Origin: Mycobacterium sp. MBM
GTDB lineage: Bacteria; Actinomycetota; Actinomycetes; Mycobacteriales; Mycobacteriaceae
NCBI GenBank assembly: GCA_021648845.1
Contig: JAKJHY010000017.1
Span: 46,558 to 110,557 of the forward strand
Reading direction: 5' to 3'
DNA length: 64,000 bases
A program made the position numbers and the translations under genes. Numbering within the stretch: position 1 is the stretch's first letter; every line of letters begins with the position of its first letter. Under the pieces are notes generated by a model, which did no database searches, was not told the DNA's origin, and saw nothing but the letters and a program-made list of their open reading frames with translations. Positions 32,095-41,043 of this stretch are shown in pieces.

Positions 32095-32778
32095 GTGCGT
32101 CGTGTCGCCGTGTCGGTGGTCTCGCTTGCGCTGTTGATCGCCGCGGTCGCACCGGTGGCGCCGTCGGTACGGCTCGCCGGGCGGGAGTCGGCGCTCAACA
32201 GGGTCGCGGTGATCAGCGACTCGTACACCACCGGCACCGATCTCGGCGGTCTCGGTGTGCACGGGTGGCCCTCCTTGGCGTGGCGAATCCTGGCCGACCA
32301 GGGACGTCCGGTGACGGCCGACGTCGCGGCCGAGGGGAGGGCCGGGTACGGGGTGCGCGGCGACCACAACAGCACCTTCGGTGACCTGACGGCTCGTGCG
32401 GTGCGGCCCGACGATGCGCTGGTGGTTTTCTTCGGGTCACGCAACGACCAGCCGGTCGACGCCGTCGACGTGGCCGGTTTGGCCAGAGGAGCTTTCGAAC
32501 TCGCGCGGCGCCGCGCGCCGACGGCACGCCTTCTGGTGATTGGGCCGCCGTGGCCGACCGACGACGTCCCGCTGCGGATCATGCAGATCCGGGACGCTCT
32601 GGCGACGGTGGCCTGGGCGTCTGGAGCCAGGTTCGTCGATCCCCTCGTGGAGCGCTGGTTCGTCGGCAGACCCGAGCTGATCGGAATCGACGGAGTGCAC
32701 CCCAACGACGCCGGGCACCGCTATCTTGCCGAGCGGATCGCGCACCTGATCGCGGGCGAACTTGCGCCAACGCGCTAA
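32095..32778 (+). CDS. SGNH/GDSL-type hydrolase, exported
   Basis: A 227-residue protein. An N-terminal hydrophobic signal (VAVSVVSLALLIAAVAPVAP) precedes SGNH blocks: block I VAVISDSYTTGTDLGG (serine nucleophile), block III VFFGSRNDQP (Asn) and block V GIDGVHPNDAGHRYLAERIA (Asp, His). GGAGGATGTC precedes GTG 32095. Likely a secreted esterase or deacylase. Its position behind an acyltransferase 3 gene suggests that they add and remove the same acyl decoration, a guess from context only. It overlaps the convergent MOSC gene by four bases. Confidence 0.87.
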   Translation: MRRVAVSVVSLALLIAAVAPVAPSVRLAGRESALNRVAVISDSYTTGTDLGGLGVHGWPSLAWRILADQGRPVTADVAAEGRAGYGVRGDHNSTFGDLTARAVRPDDALVVFFGSRNDQPVDAVDVAGLARGAFELARRRAPTARLLVIGPPWPTDDVPLRIMQIRDALATVAWASGARFVDPLVERWFVGRPELIGIDGVHPNDAGHRYLAERIAHLIAGELAPTR

Positions 32779-33434
32779 GCGTGTGCGCGGCGGCGGGCCT
32801 TGTCCTTCAACGGTTCCGGTAGCGCGTCGGCGACGAGCAGTGACGGCAGCAGGCCGGGATCATGCATCATCGCGCGGAACACCATGTCGATCGTCACGTC
32901 GTGATCGGGGCGTTCGATGATCTCGATGGGATCGCCGGCGCGCACCGTTCCGGCCGTGATGACGCGCAGGTAGGCGCCGGGTGCGGCGCGATCTGTGAAC
33001 GTCTTGATCCAGCCGTCGATTTCCAGCCATTTCGCGAATGTGCGGCACGGTGTGCGCGGCCGGGTCACTTCCAGCACCAGCCCGCCGTCGCCTACGCGCC
33101 ACCGCTCACCGACGATCGCGTTGGTGACATCGACACCCGCGGTGGTCAGGTTCTCGCCGAAGGTGCCGTTGCCGATCCGACGGCCGAGGTCGTCCTCCCA
33201 GGCATCGAGATCCTCCCGGGCGTAGGCATATACGGCCTGGTCATCCCCGCCGTGGTGCTTCTGCTCACTGACCAGATCGCCGACCAGGCCGCTGCCAAGT
33301 CCGCCCCGCATGGGACCGGGCGCGCGCACCTCGACGGCGGCTTCGGTGGGACGCTTGTCGATACCGGTCGGCTTCTTGCGGGTGTCGGGATTGGTGCGGG
33401 GATGGGCGACATTGACTGTCAGCACACTCGGCAT
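32775..33434 (-). CDS. MOSC-domain protein (YiiM-like)
   Basis: A 219-residue MOSC protein. Marks are SVLTVNVAHPRTNPDTRKKP, HGGDDQAVYAYAREDLDAWE, GTFGENLTTAGVDVTNAIVG, VLEVTRPRTPCRTFAKWLEI with the conserved cysteine, and GAYLRVITAGTVRAGDPIEI. YiiM-type MOSC proteins bind molybdenum cofactor and reduce N-hydroxylated compounds. Its start lies 54 bases from the divergent phosphodiesterase. Confidence 0.9.
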   Translation of the reverse strand: MPSVLTVNVAHPRTNPDTRKKPTGIDKRPTEAAVEVRAPGPMRGGLGSGLVGDLVSEQKHHGGDDQAVYAYAREDLDAWEDDLGRRIGNGTFGENLTTAGVDVTNAIVGERWRVGDGGLVLEVTRPRTPCRTFAKWLEIDGWIKTFTDRAAPGAYLRVITAGTVRAGDPIEIIERPDHDVTIDMVFRAMMHDPGLLPSLLVADALPEPLKDKARRRAHA

Positions 33435-33488
33435 GCGGTCAGCCTAGTGGCAACCACCGCGTGCGGCCCGCCGCATAATCTGGCAGCC

Positions 33489-34631
33489 ATGTTTGTCACT
33501 CCGCGATACGGCGACGGCGCCCTCGCAGATCTGGTCCCGTCGGTTCTCGGCGCGCTGGGGGTGCCCGGCGACACCGATCGGGTCGGGCTCGGGCTCGACG
33601 GGGTACGGCGGGTGGCCATCCTGCTGATCGACGGGATGGGGGCCGAACTCGTCGCGGCCCGCGCCGAGGTGGCACCGTTTCTGGCGCAGCAGCCGGTGCG
33701 GTCGTTGACGGCGGGTTTTCCCAGTACCACGGTGGCAAGCCTGGCCTCGCTGGGCACCGGCCTGCCCGCCGGCGAGCATGGACTCGTCGGCTACCTGCTG
33801 GCGGTGCCCGATCACGATCGGTTGATGAACCCGCTCAAATGGCGGCTGATGGGTGAAGGACCCAAGGTGGACCTGCTCAAAGAGGTTGTTCCCGAGCAGT
33901 TTCAGCCGTCGGCGACCGCGTTCGAGCGAGCAGCCGCCGACGGTGTGGTGGTGACCCAGGTGGCGCCGATGTACCAGGCCGGCTCGGGGTTGACCCGGGC
34001 GGCGTTGCGCGGTGGCGATTTCCGGCCCAGTTTCTCGTCCGGCGATCTGGTGGATGGTGTGGTCGGTGCGCTCGCCGCCGGGGACCGTACCCTCGTCTAC
34101 GCCTATCACGGCGACCTGGACCTGACCGGGCACGTGCGGGGGCCGGGCTCCGACTCGTGGGCGCTGGAACTCGCGCAGATCGACATGACGATCCGCCTCA
34201 TCACCGAGCGGCTACCGCCCGGTGCCGCGTTGATCGTCACGGCGGATCACGGCATGGTGCACGTCGAGGACCCGGTCGACTTCGACCGGCGCCCGGATCT
34301 GCAGGCCGGTGTGCGGTCGCTCGGCGGTGAACCCCGCGCACGGCACGTCTATACCGAGGCCGGGGCCGCCGAGGATGTGGCAGCGGCCTGGCGGGAGGCG
34401 CTCGGCGACGATTTCACCGTGCTCACCCGGTCGGAGGTCATTGGCACCGGCTGGTTCGGACCCTCGGTGCAGGCCAGGGTGCGGTCGCGGATCGGCGACG
34501 TGGTGGTGGCGGCCTACCGTGAGCGCGCCATCATCCGGTCTGGTGCCGAACCGTTGCAGTCCCGTCTTGTGGGGCATCACGGTTCGCTGACGCCCGCCGA
34601 GATGCTGGTGCCGCTGTACACGTTCCGCTGA
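33489..34631 (+). CDS. Alkaline-phosphatase-superfamily phosphodiesterase/nucleotide pyrophosphatase
   Basis: A 380-residue enzyme. The metal/nucleophile blocks are ILLIDGMGAELV and FPSTTVASLASLGTGLPAGE (Thr nucleophile region with HGLVGY), then YAYHGDLDLTGHVRG, ALIVTADHGMVHVEDP and GHHGSLTPAEMLVPLYTF. This is the type I phosphodiesterase/NPP pattern with all metal ligands visible. It lacks a signal peptide, so it is cytosolic. It is followed after 43 bases by the MenC-like gene and then a P450 on the same strand. Confidence 0.9.
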   Translation: MFVTPRYGDGALADLVPSVLGALGVPGDTDRVGLGLDGVRRVAILLIDGMGAELVAARAEVAPFLAQQPVRSLTAGFPSTTVASLASLGTGLPAGEHGLVGYLLAVPDHDRLMNPLKWRLMGEGPKVDLLKEVVPEQFQPSATAFERAAADGVVVTQVAPMYQAGSGLTRAALRGGDFRPSFSSGDLVDGVVGALAAGDRTLVYAYHGDLDLTGHVRGPGSDSWALELAQIDMTIRLITERLPPGAALIVTADHGMVHVEDPVDFDRRPDLQAGVRSLGGEPRARHVYTEAGAAEDVAAAWREALGDDFTVLTRSEVIGTGWFGPSVQARVRSRIGDVVVAAYRERAIIRSGAEPLQSRLVGHHGSLTPAEMLVPLYTFR

Positions 34632-34674
34632 GGTCCGCACCGTCGCGCGGGAACTCGGCTAGCGTGCAGTTCTT

Positions 34675-35634
34675 GTGCAGACGTTGATCGATCTGGACAC
34701 CGCGTCGGTGTTCGCCATCCCGATGTGCGGTGGCGCCGCGGTGCACGAAGGCGTCCTCGTGGAGGGGCCACAGGGCTGGGGCGAGTTCAGTCCGCCGCCG
34801 GGGTGCCCCGATCATCTGCTTGTGCGCTGGCTGACCGCCGCCACCGAACCCGGCACCGTCGGCTGGCCGGATGCCCGCCGGGGCCGGGTGCCGGTCGCCG
34901 TGACCGTTACGGCGACGGACCCGGAGCGGGCCCGGGAGCTGGTCGCGGGATCGGGGTGTCGGACCGCCTCCGTCGAGGTGGGCCAGCCCGGCGACACGTT
35001 GGCCGATGACGGTGCGCGACTGGCGGCGGTGCGAGACGCGCTCGGTCCGGACGGCCGCATCCGATGTGACGCCAAGGGCCGGTGGTCCGCCGACGCGGCC
35101 GTTCGCGCCATCGAGGCACTCGATCGGGCGGCGGGTGGCCTGGAGTTCGTTCTGCAGCCCTGCCGCAGCATCGAGGATCTGGCCGCGGTCCGTCGACGGG
35201 TGGGCGTCGCCATCGCGATTGGTTCGGGGCTGGAGCAGGCTCTGCGGGATCCGGGCCTGACGGAGGCGGCCGATATCGTGGTGCTGCACGGCGGATCGCT
35301 GGGTGGGGCGCGGCGGGCGCTGCGAATCGCCGAGTCGTGCGGGCTGCCGTGCACCGTCACCTCGGGTGTCGCAACCAGCATCGGGGGGGCGGTCGGGGTG
35401 GCTCTGGCCGGTGCGCTCCCGGATCTGCCGTTCGCCGCCACGCTGGGGTCCGGATCGTGGTTGGACGGGGATCTGGTGGCAGACTCGCGCAGACTGGTTC
35501 CCGTCGATGGATTTCTGCCGGTCGCACCGATGTCGCCGGCACCGTTGCCGGAGTTGCTGGACCGTTATACGGTGTCCGATCCGGCCAGAGTGCGGTGGTG
35601 GCGATCACGGCTGGAAAGCGCAATTGCACAATGA
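34675..35634 (+). CDS. MenC-like enolase-superfamily protein lacking catalytic residues
   Basis: A 319-residue protein that follows o-succinylbenzoate synthase (MenC) along its length: GPQGWGEFSP, RVPVAVTVTA, GQPGDTLADDGARLAAVRDA, CDAKGRW, a QP after the fourth strand, VVLHGGSLGGARRALRIAES, SGVATSIGGAVGVALAGALP. Compared with M. tuberculosis MenC, the base lysines of KxK are S99 and E101, the metal-binding Glu of EQP is L160, the DE of ADES is G183/S184, and the opposite lysine is H205; only D132 stays. It probably cannot do MenC chemistry. It is four bases ahead of a P450, which suggests a partner role. Confidence 0.75.
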   Translation: MQTLIDLDTASVFAIPMCGGAAVHEGVLVEGPQGWGEFSPPPGCPDHLLVRWLTAATEPGTVGWPDARRGRVPVAVTVTATDPERARELVAGSGCRTASVEVGQPGDTLADDGARLAAVRDALGPDGRIRCDAKGRWSADAAVRAIEALDRAAGGLEFVLQPCRSIEDLAAVRRRVGVAIAIGSGLEQALRDPGLTEAADIVVLHGGSLGGARRALRIAESCGLPCTVTSGVATSIGGAVGVALAGALPDLPFAATLGSGSWLDGDLVADSRRLVPVDGFLPVAPMSPAPLPELLDRYTVSDPARVRWWRSRLESAIAQ

Positions 35635-35638
35635 GGGG

Positions 35639-36895
35639 ATGACTTCGGTGTCTGATTCGGCGGTCCTGCTCGGGCAGGCACTTGCTCCGTCGAACCGTGT
35701 CGACCCCTATCCGGTGTACCGAAAGTTGCGCGAACACGGTCCGCTGCAGATTCCTGAGATCAGCCTCACGGTGCTGTCGTCGTACGCCGACTGTGACGCC
35801 GCCCTGCGCCATCCCGCGTCGGCAAGCGACCGGATGAAGTCGGCCATTGCCCAACGCCAGATCGCCGCCGGCGAGGAACCGCGGCCATTCGGTCTTGCCG
35901 GCCTGGTGGACAAGCGGCGGACGCCGGCGTTCCTGTTCCTGGATCCGCCCGATCACACCCGGCTGCGCAAACTGGTGGCCAAGGCGTTCGCGCCCCGGGT
36001 GATCAACCAGTTGCGTGACGAGATCGTCGCCACCGTGGACGGGCTGCTCGACACCGCGGAAGAGCGCGGTGAGTTCGACGCCGTCAGCGGTTTGGCCTAC
36101 CCGGTGGCGGTTGCGGTGATCTGCCGGCTACTGGGGGTTCCGGTCGAGGATGAGCCCAAATTCGGGCACGCATCCACCCTGCTCGCCCAGACCGTCGATC
36201 CTTTCCTGACGGCGACCGGCGATGTGCCGGAAGGCTTCACCGACCGCATCGAGGCCGGCAAGTGGTTGCGGAAGTACTTCCGACAGTTGATCAGCCAACG
36301 CCGCACCAGCCCCGGCGACGATCTGATCTCGGCGATGATCGCGGTCGAGGAATCGGGCGACCAGTTGACCGAGGACGAGATCATCTCGACGTGCAATCTG
36401 TTGCTCATCGCCGGGCATGAGTCGACGGTGAGCCTGATGGCGACATCAGTGCTGGCGATGTTGCGTGATCGTCGGCAGTGGACTGCGCTCGGGGCCGATC
36501 CCTCACGCGCACTGCGGGTCATCGAGGAGACGTTGCGGTTCGATCCGCCTGCCCAGTTGCTGGGTCGGGTCGCTGCCGAGGAGATGAAGGTCGGCGACAC
36601 GGTGATTCCCAAGGGGGACACCATGATCGTGCTGCTCGCTGCTGCGCACCGTGACCCGGCGGCCAACGACAACCCCGATGTGTTCGATCCCGACCGCAAA
36701 ACCATCAGGCACCTGGGGTTCGGGCACGGTGCGCACTTCTGTCTCGGTGCGCCGTTGGTGCGGCTGGAGGCGTCGATCGCTTTGTCCGCGGTGACAAAGC
36801 GTTTCCCGAATGCCGAGCTCGGTGGTGACCCGCAGTACAAGCCGAACGTGACCCTGCGCGGGATGTTGTCACTGCCGGTGCGCACCCGGCGCTGA
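35639..36895 (+). CDS. Cytochrome P450 (CYP107-like)
   Basis: A 418-residue P450. Helix I is LLLIAGHESTVSLMATSVLA (AGHEST instead of the common AGxET). The ExxR is EETLRFDPPAQLLGRV, and the heme loop is LGFGHGAHFCLGAPLVRLEA with the ligand cysteine. FLDPPDHTRLRKLVAKAFAP is the C-helix. The starts ATG 35639 (GAGGGG directly ahead) and GTG 35648 (same site at good spacing) are both possible. Class resembles CYP107 and relatives; the substrate is unknown. No ferredoxin lies next to it. Confidence 0.9.
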   Translation: MTSVSDSAVLLGQALAPSNRVDPYPVYRKLREHGPLQIPEISLTVLSSYADCDAALRHPASASDRMKSAIAQRQIAAGEEPRPFGLAGLVDKRRTPAFLFLDPPDHTRLRKLVAKAFAPRVINQLRDEIVATVDGLLDTAEERGEFDAVSGLAYPVAVAVICRLLGVPVEDEPKFGHASTLLAQTVDPFLTATGDVPEGFTDRIEAGKWLRKYFRQLISQRRTSPGDDLISAMIAVEESGDQLTEDEIISTCNLLLIAGHESTVSLMATSVLAMLRDRRQWTALGADPSRALRVIEETLRFDPPAQLLGRVAAEEMKVGDTVIPKGDTMIVLLAAAHRDPAANDNPDVFDPDRKTIRHLGFGHGAHFCLGAPLVRLEASIALSAVTKRFPNAELGGDPQYKPNVTLRGMLSLPVRTRR

Positions 36896-36948
36896 CGGGT
36901 CGCTCTCCCGAACAGCGGACCCATCGCCCGCTCAGAAGGATCGCCCGC

Positions 36949-38615
36949 TCAGAAGGGTGGTGGGTCGCTGTCGCTTTCGGCGTGTTCGAGGGCGCGGGCG
37001 ATGGCGTTGTGGTGGCGTTCGGTTGTGATGCGTTGGGCGCGGTTTTGGGCGCGGGTGCGTTGCCGGACCGGCATCTTGGTGTCGCGGTCGGTGTCGTTGA
37101 GCAGGGTGATATTGCGTTTGCGTGGGATGGGGGTGTGGATGTTCCAGTGCGGGAACAGGAGTGCCGCGCCGGGGGCCTTGGTGTAGGTGTGCCCGGTGGG
37201 CGCGGCCCAGCCGATGCTGCCGTCGGGTGTGGCGGTGGGCGCCCAGCCGGCGAAAGTCTTGACCAGATGGTGCAGCCGGCAGAGCGGGGCCAGGTTGCCC
37301 GGGTGGGTGGCCCCGGCCGGCCAGGGATCAGATGATCCAGATCGCAGCGGTGCGCCGCCCGGCTGCAGCCAGGAAATGAGCAGGTCACGGCGCGCATCCG
37401 GACGAAGGCGGTCAACGCGGCGGAGGGCCGGTATCGGGGTTCGGTGGGCAGATCAGCGATCTCGGCGAGCGGTTTGATGGTGGCCCCGCCGGCGACGAGC
37501 TCGGCCAACAGGGCCGCGGGGATGATGGCGCCGTCGAGCATCACCGCCGGACTGGGGTTGCACGCCGCAGGCGGGGCACTGGCCGCGGGCTCGGCGGGGG
37601 TTGACTCTGCGGCCGGGGCCGCGGGGTCCGATTCTGCGGCTGGCTCGGCGGGGCCGGATTCCGCGGCCGGTGTCTGCGGCTCGGGGTCGCCGCCAGACAC
37701 TGGCACTCGCTCGGCCTCGGTGTTGGGCGTGGTGTCCGGGGTGCCCGCCGACCCCGGCACACCCTGCCGCGGGCGGTCCTGTTCGGCGGCGGGGAGTTGG
37801 TCGGTGAGCGCATAGATGGCGACCGCGCCCGCGCGCGGATCCTTCCCGCTGCCCACACAGTCGGGATCCCCGCACTCACAGGTCAGCCGCTGCAACGCGG
37901 GCCCGATGACCCCCAAGGTGGCCAGCGCGGCCGCGCGTAGTTCCCCGCGGCGGCGCGGATCATTCGCGCAGACGGTGTCGGCGAGCTCCTCGAGACGCTG
38001 CTGCAGCAGCACCTTGTCGGTGACCCGCAGCCGACCCCAGAACGAGGACACCCCGTGCGGGTCGTCCTTATCGTCGAACTCCACATACAGGTCCTTGGCG
38101 GCCCGCCGGGACCGCACCACGGCGTCGGGGTCGAATTTCTCCACCCACAGATCCACCGCACCGATCAACGCTTTCTCCGAATGGGCCCCGTAGGCGCCGG
38201 CTTCGGCAGCGATCGCCGCGTCGATCAACGCGAGCGCGTCGGGGTCGTCGACGAGGTGGGTGCGCCAGGTGATCGCATCGATCACCGCCGCCGAGATGAC
38301 TCCGGTGGCGAGCAGGGCGGCGGTGCGCGGGAGCCGGTCCCGCAGGGCTTGGGCGATGCGCATCTGCTTGGACGCCGCACGCGGGCTCAGATTGCAGGCC
38401 GCGGCCACCGCGGCCTGCGCCCACGCCCAGCCGTCGATGACCTGGTGGGCGTGGGCGTCGTCCTCGTCGTCGCAGTGGCGGGCGATCACCTCACCGATCA
38501 ACGCCAACCGGCGGGCAGCCGCCATCGCCTCGGTGCGGGTCGCATCCGACACCGCCGAGATGAGCGCCTCATCACTCAACCCGGCGAGCGCCCCACGATC
38601 CGATCCATCGAACAT
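36949..38615 (-). pseudogene. DUF222/HNH endonuclease gene, frameshifted
   Basis: A 13E12-repeat-type protein: MFDGSDRGALAGLSDEALIS, a DUF222 helical region with RRAAKDLYVEFDDKDDPHGV, an alanine/proline/glutamate linker, then the HNH start TCSFPGCSRAAHRCDLDHLI. Just after LIP the expected WPAGATHPGNLAPLCRLHHL appears one frame over: the text reads ATCCCTGG where ATCCCnTGG is required. This is a one-base loss within the GGG run at 37324-37326. Beyond it the restored frame gives a normal end (EHAESDSDPPPF) with TGA at 36949-36951. The unrestored frame would run into the P450. Leaderless start: TAGTAT lies seven bases before ATG 38615. Confidence 0.8.
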
Positions 38616-38667
38616 GTGTGCGATACTACCGGGCTGCACCGACACGAGCGGGCACGCACGAAGCCGG

Positions 38668-39603
38668 CTACTCCTGAACGGCCTTGGCGATCGCCACGCA
38701 GGTGGTGAGGTACCGCGCGTCGGGCACCTCGTGTTCGGTGATTTCCCACATGGCGTCGTGCATCATCCGAATGATCACCCACGCCCGCGCGCGGTCGGCG
38801 TCCAGGCCGGCGACGTCGACCAGCGTGTGGAGGCGCCGGCGCACACCCTCTCGCACCTGACCCTTGAATTCGTCGAAGCGGTCGAACAGCATCGGGGCGA
38901 TCTCGTAGTGCGGATCGCCGCTCATCGGCTTGGGGTCGATGATCAGCCACGGCTCGCGGTCGGCAGCCAACACGTTCTCGTAGTGCAGATCGCCGTGGAT
39001 GAGTGTCCCGGTGCTCGCCGGGTCGGTGACCAGATCGGCGCCCAGGGAGAGCGCCTGCTCCACCAGTCGGTGTGGCACTGCGGCTCCACGCGGCAGCGAT
39101 ACGAGGTCGGTATTCCATTTTTCGATGAACGCGGTCAGCGGACGCAACTGGGGTGGTGCCGGAACATGGATCTGCCGATAGAGATCCGCCACGATCTCGC
39201 ACGCCTCGAGATCCCGGACATCGTTGAGATTGCGGGCGTGCAACCGTTCCAGCAACATCGCGCGTCGGTGGGGATTGGCACGTAGCAGGCGCACGGTTCC
39301 CCGGCCGTCCCAGCGCCGCAGCGCAATGTGTTCGTGTTCGGACTCGTCATCGGGAAAGGCGAGCTTCAGGATGGCCGGGGTCGTCTCCGCGGTGCGCACG
39401 GGCAGCACGATCGAGCAGAAACCGTGTTGCGGCGCGCCGTCGGCCGTGAGCTCCCACTCCTGGAGTTGGCTGTCCACGGCCTTGGAGAGGTTGTCGACCC
39501 AGTGCCGCCATTCGGGCCCGCGGCCGGCCATCGCGAGGACTCCGTCGGGCAGGGCGATCACAATCCGATGGTGCCACGCATCGGGAGGGACCCTGGAACA
39601 CAT
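38668..39603 (-). CDS. Aminoglycoside/hydroxyurea phosphotransferase-like kinase
   Basis: A 311-residue kinase of the APH(6) streptomycin-kinase-like group. Residues include WRHWVDNLSKAVDSQLQEWE, the lysine strand TPAILKLAFPDDESEHEHIA, the catalytic loop TLIHGDLHYENVLA and the metal site WLIIDPKPMSGDPHYEIAPM. Chromosomal relatives are common in actinobacteria and most have no proven resistance role. ATG 39603 is the longest reasonable start; GTG 39561 (VIALPDG) is the alternative. It is divergent from tpx with a 31-base gap. Confidence 0.88.
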   Translation of the reverse strand: MCSRVPPDAWHHRIVIALPDGVLAMAGRGPEWRHWVDNLSKAVDSQLQEWELTADGAPQHGFCSIVLPVRTAETTPAILKLAFPDDESEHEHIALRRWDGRGTVRLLRANPHRRAMLLERLHARNLNDVRDLEACEIVADLYRQIHVPAPPQLRPLTAFIEKWNTDLVSLPRGAAVPHRLVEQALSLGADLVTDPASTGTLIHGDLHYENVLAADREPWLIIDPKPMSGDPHYEIAPMLFDRFDEFKGQVREGVRRRLHTLVDVAGLDADRARAWVIIRMMHDAMWEITEHEVPDARYLTTCVAIAKAVQE

Positions 39604-39634
39604 GACTCGCGTCGGCTTTGACAGACTGGTCGTC

Positions 39635-40129
39635 ATGGCACAGATCACCCTCAAGGGAAACCCCATCAACACCGTTGGCGAGCTGCCGGCTGTCGGCTCG
39701 TCCGCTCCGGCCTTCACTCTGACCGGCACCGACCTCGGCGCGGTCAGCAGTGACCAGTTCAGCGGCAAGCCTGTGCTGCTCAACATCTTCCCGTCGGTGG
39801 ACACCCCGGTGTGCGCCACGAGCGTGCGAACCTTCAACGAGCGTGCCGCCGCAGGCGGTGCGACCGTACTGAACGTGTCGAAGGACCTGCCCTTCGCGCA
39901 GAGTCGCTTCTGCGGTGCCGAGGGCATCGAGAACGTGCTGTCGGCCTCCGCGTTCCGGGACAGCTTCGGAGAGGACTACGGCATCACCATCACCGATGGC
40001 CCGATGGCGGGTCTGCTCGGCCGGGCCGTCGTGGTCATCGACGCCGACGGCAACATCGCCTACTCCGAGCTGGTGCCGGAGATCGCGCAGGAGCCGAACT
40101 ACGATGCCGCGCTCGCCGCGTTGAAGTAA
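39635..40129 (+). CDS. tpx: Thiol peroxidase, atypical 2-Cys peroxiredoxin
   Basis: A 164-residue Tpx. The peroxidatic cysteine is C60 in SVDTPVCATSVRTFN and the resolving cysteine is C93 in LPFAQSRFCGAEG, as in M. tuberculosis Tpx. The DGPMAGLLGRAVVVIDADGN block and the end YDAALAALK are typical. It reduces peroxides using thioredoxin. A strong terminator follows, so it is a single-gene unit. Confidence 0.96.
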   Translation: MAQITLKGNPINTVGELPAVGSSAPAFTLTGTDLGAVSSDQFSGKPVLLNIFPSVDTPVCATSVRTFNERAAAGGATVLNVSKDLPFAQSRFCGAEGIENVLSASAFRDSFGEDYGITITDGPMAGLLGRAVVVIDADGNIAYSELVPEIAQEPNYDAALAALK

Positions 40130-40142
40130 CCCGGTTCGCCGT

Positions 40143-40198
40143 AACGGCACCGGTCAGCGCCGCACCGCGGCCGCGCTGACCGGTGCCGTTCTTCTTTT
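40143..40198 (+). terminator. Intrinsic terminator after tpx
   Basis: A perfect 18-base stem (left arm AACGGCACCGGTCAGCGC at 40143-40160; right arm 40173-40190) is followed by CTTCTTTT. One of the few classic T-tract terminators in the window. Confidence 0.9.
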
Positions 40199-40407
40199 CC
40201 CAACCCTGCCCATCGATGTCGGGGAGGTCGCAGACCCATCACGACCCGGGCTCGGCGGTCTCTTTTGGGTTACGGATCTGCATCTCATTCACGCTGTGCC
40301 ACAGCTGAATTGGGCAACCGCGGAATCGGTCGGTAGAAATAACGGTGACGACCGTCAATTACCCGGTTGTCGCCGTTTCCGACCTGATCGAAAGAGTTGA
40401 CGACCCG

Positions 40408-41028
40408 ATGAGACGCTTCTGTGCCCTGCTGCTCGGCCTGGCTGTGTTGACAGTGAGTCCCGGCGTCGCATCGGCCGATCCGTTCAACACCCGCCCCGCC
40501 CGCAATCAGCAGGCGGTCGACTACGTGATCGCGCGGGCACTGTCCCAGCGCGGTGTGCCGTTCACCTATGGTGGCGGCGACGCCAACGGCCCAACCCGCG
40601 GCGTCGTTCGCGAAACGCCCGCCGAACCCGCCGCCGCCGCCATTCCCGGCGGTGTGCCCGGCCTGAACTTCCCCGGTTTGGCTCCACCCGCCCCGGTGGC
40701 GTCACCGCTCACCCCGACTGTTCCGAGCACTCCCGATCCGTCCGCCAACGTGGTGGGCTTCGACGCGTCGGGCATCATCGTGTACGCATTCGCCGGAGTT
40801 GGTGTGAAGCTGCCACGGTCGTCGGGGGAGATGTACAAGGTCGGCCAGAAGGTACTGCCCGCGCAGGCACTGCCGGGCGATCTGATCTTTTTCGGCCCCG
40901 AGGGCACGCAGAGCGTGGCGCTGTTCGTGGGCAACGGCCAGATGCTGGAGGCCGGTGATTCGGGTGTCACGGTGTCGCCGGTGCGCACGGCATCGATGAC
41001 GCCCTATCTGGTCCGCATCATCGCCTGA
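40408..41028 (+). CDS. ripD: RipD-like NlpC/P60 protein, catalytically inactive
   Basis: A 206-residue exported NlpC/P60 fold: signal MRRFCALLLGLAVLTVSPGV, then AVDYVIARALSQRGVPFTYG, a proline linker, GFDASGIIVYAFAGVGVKLP and LPGDLIFFGPEGTQSVALFV. The catalytic cysteine is A120 (DASG) and the catalytic histidine is S169 (QSVALF). Mycobacterial RipD is known to carry these same losses and to bind peptidoglycan without cutting it. Probably a cell-wall-binding protein. ATG 40408 precedes the signal; GAAAGAG lies ahead. Confidence 0.87.
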   Translation: MRRFCALLLGLAVLTVSPGVASADPFNTRPARNQQAVDYVIARALSQRGVPFTYGGGDANGPTRGVVRETPAEPAAAAIPGGVPGLNFPGLAPPAPVASPLTPTVPSTPDPSANVVGFDASGIIVYAFAGVGVKLPRSSGEMYKVGQKVLPAQALPGDLIFFGPEGTQSVALFVGNGQMLEAGDSGVTVSPVRTASMTPYLVRIIA

Positions 41029-41043
41029 GCCGGGCGACGCAAC

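Noticed and set aside
38668..39603. Calling the APH-like kinases (also 58409-59290) antibiotic resistance genes
   Set aside because: Kinase motifs are clear but chromosomal actinobacterial relatives are mostly of unknown substrate; sequence alone does not support a resistance claim.
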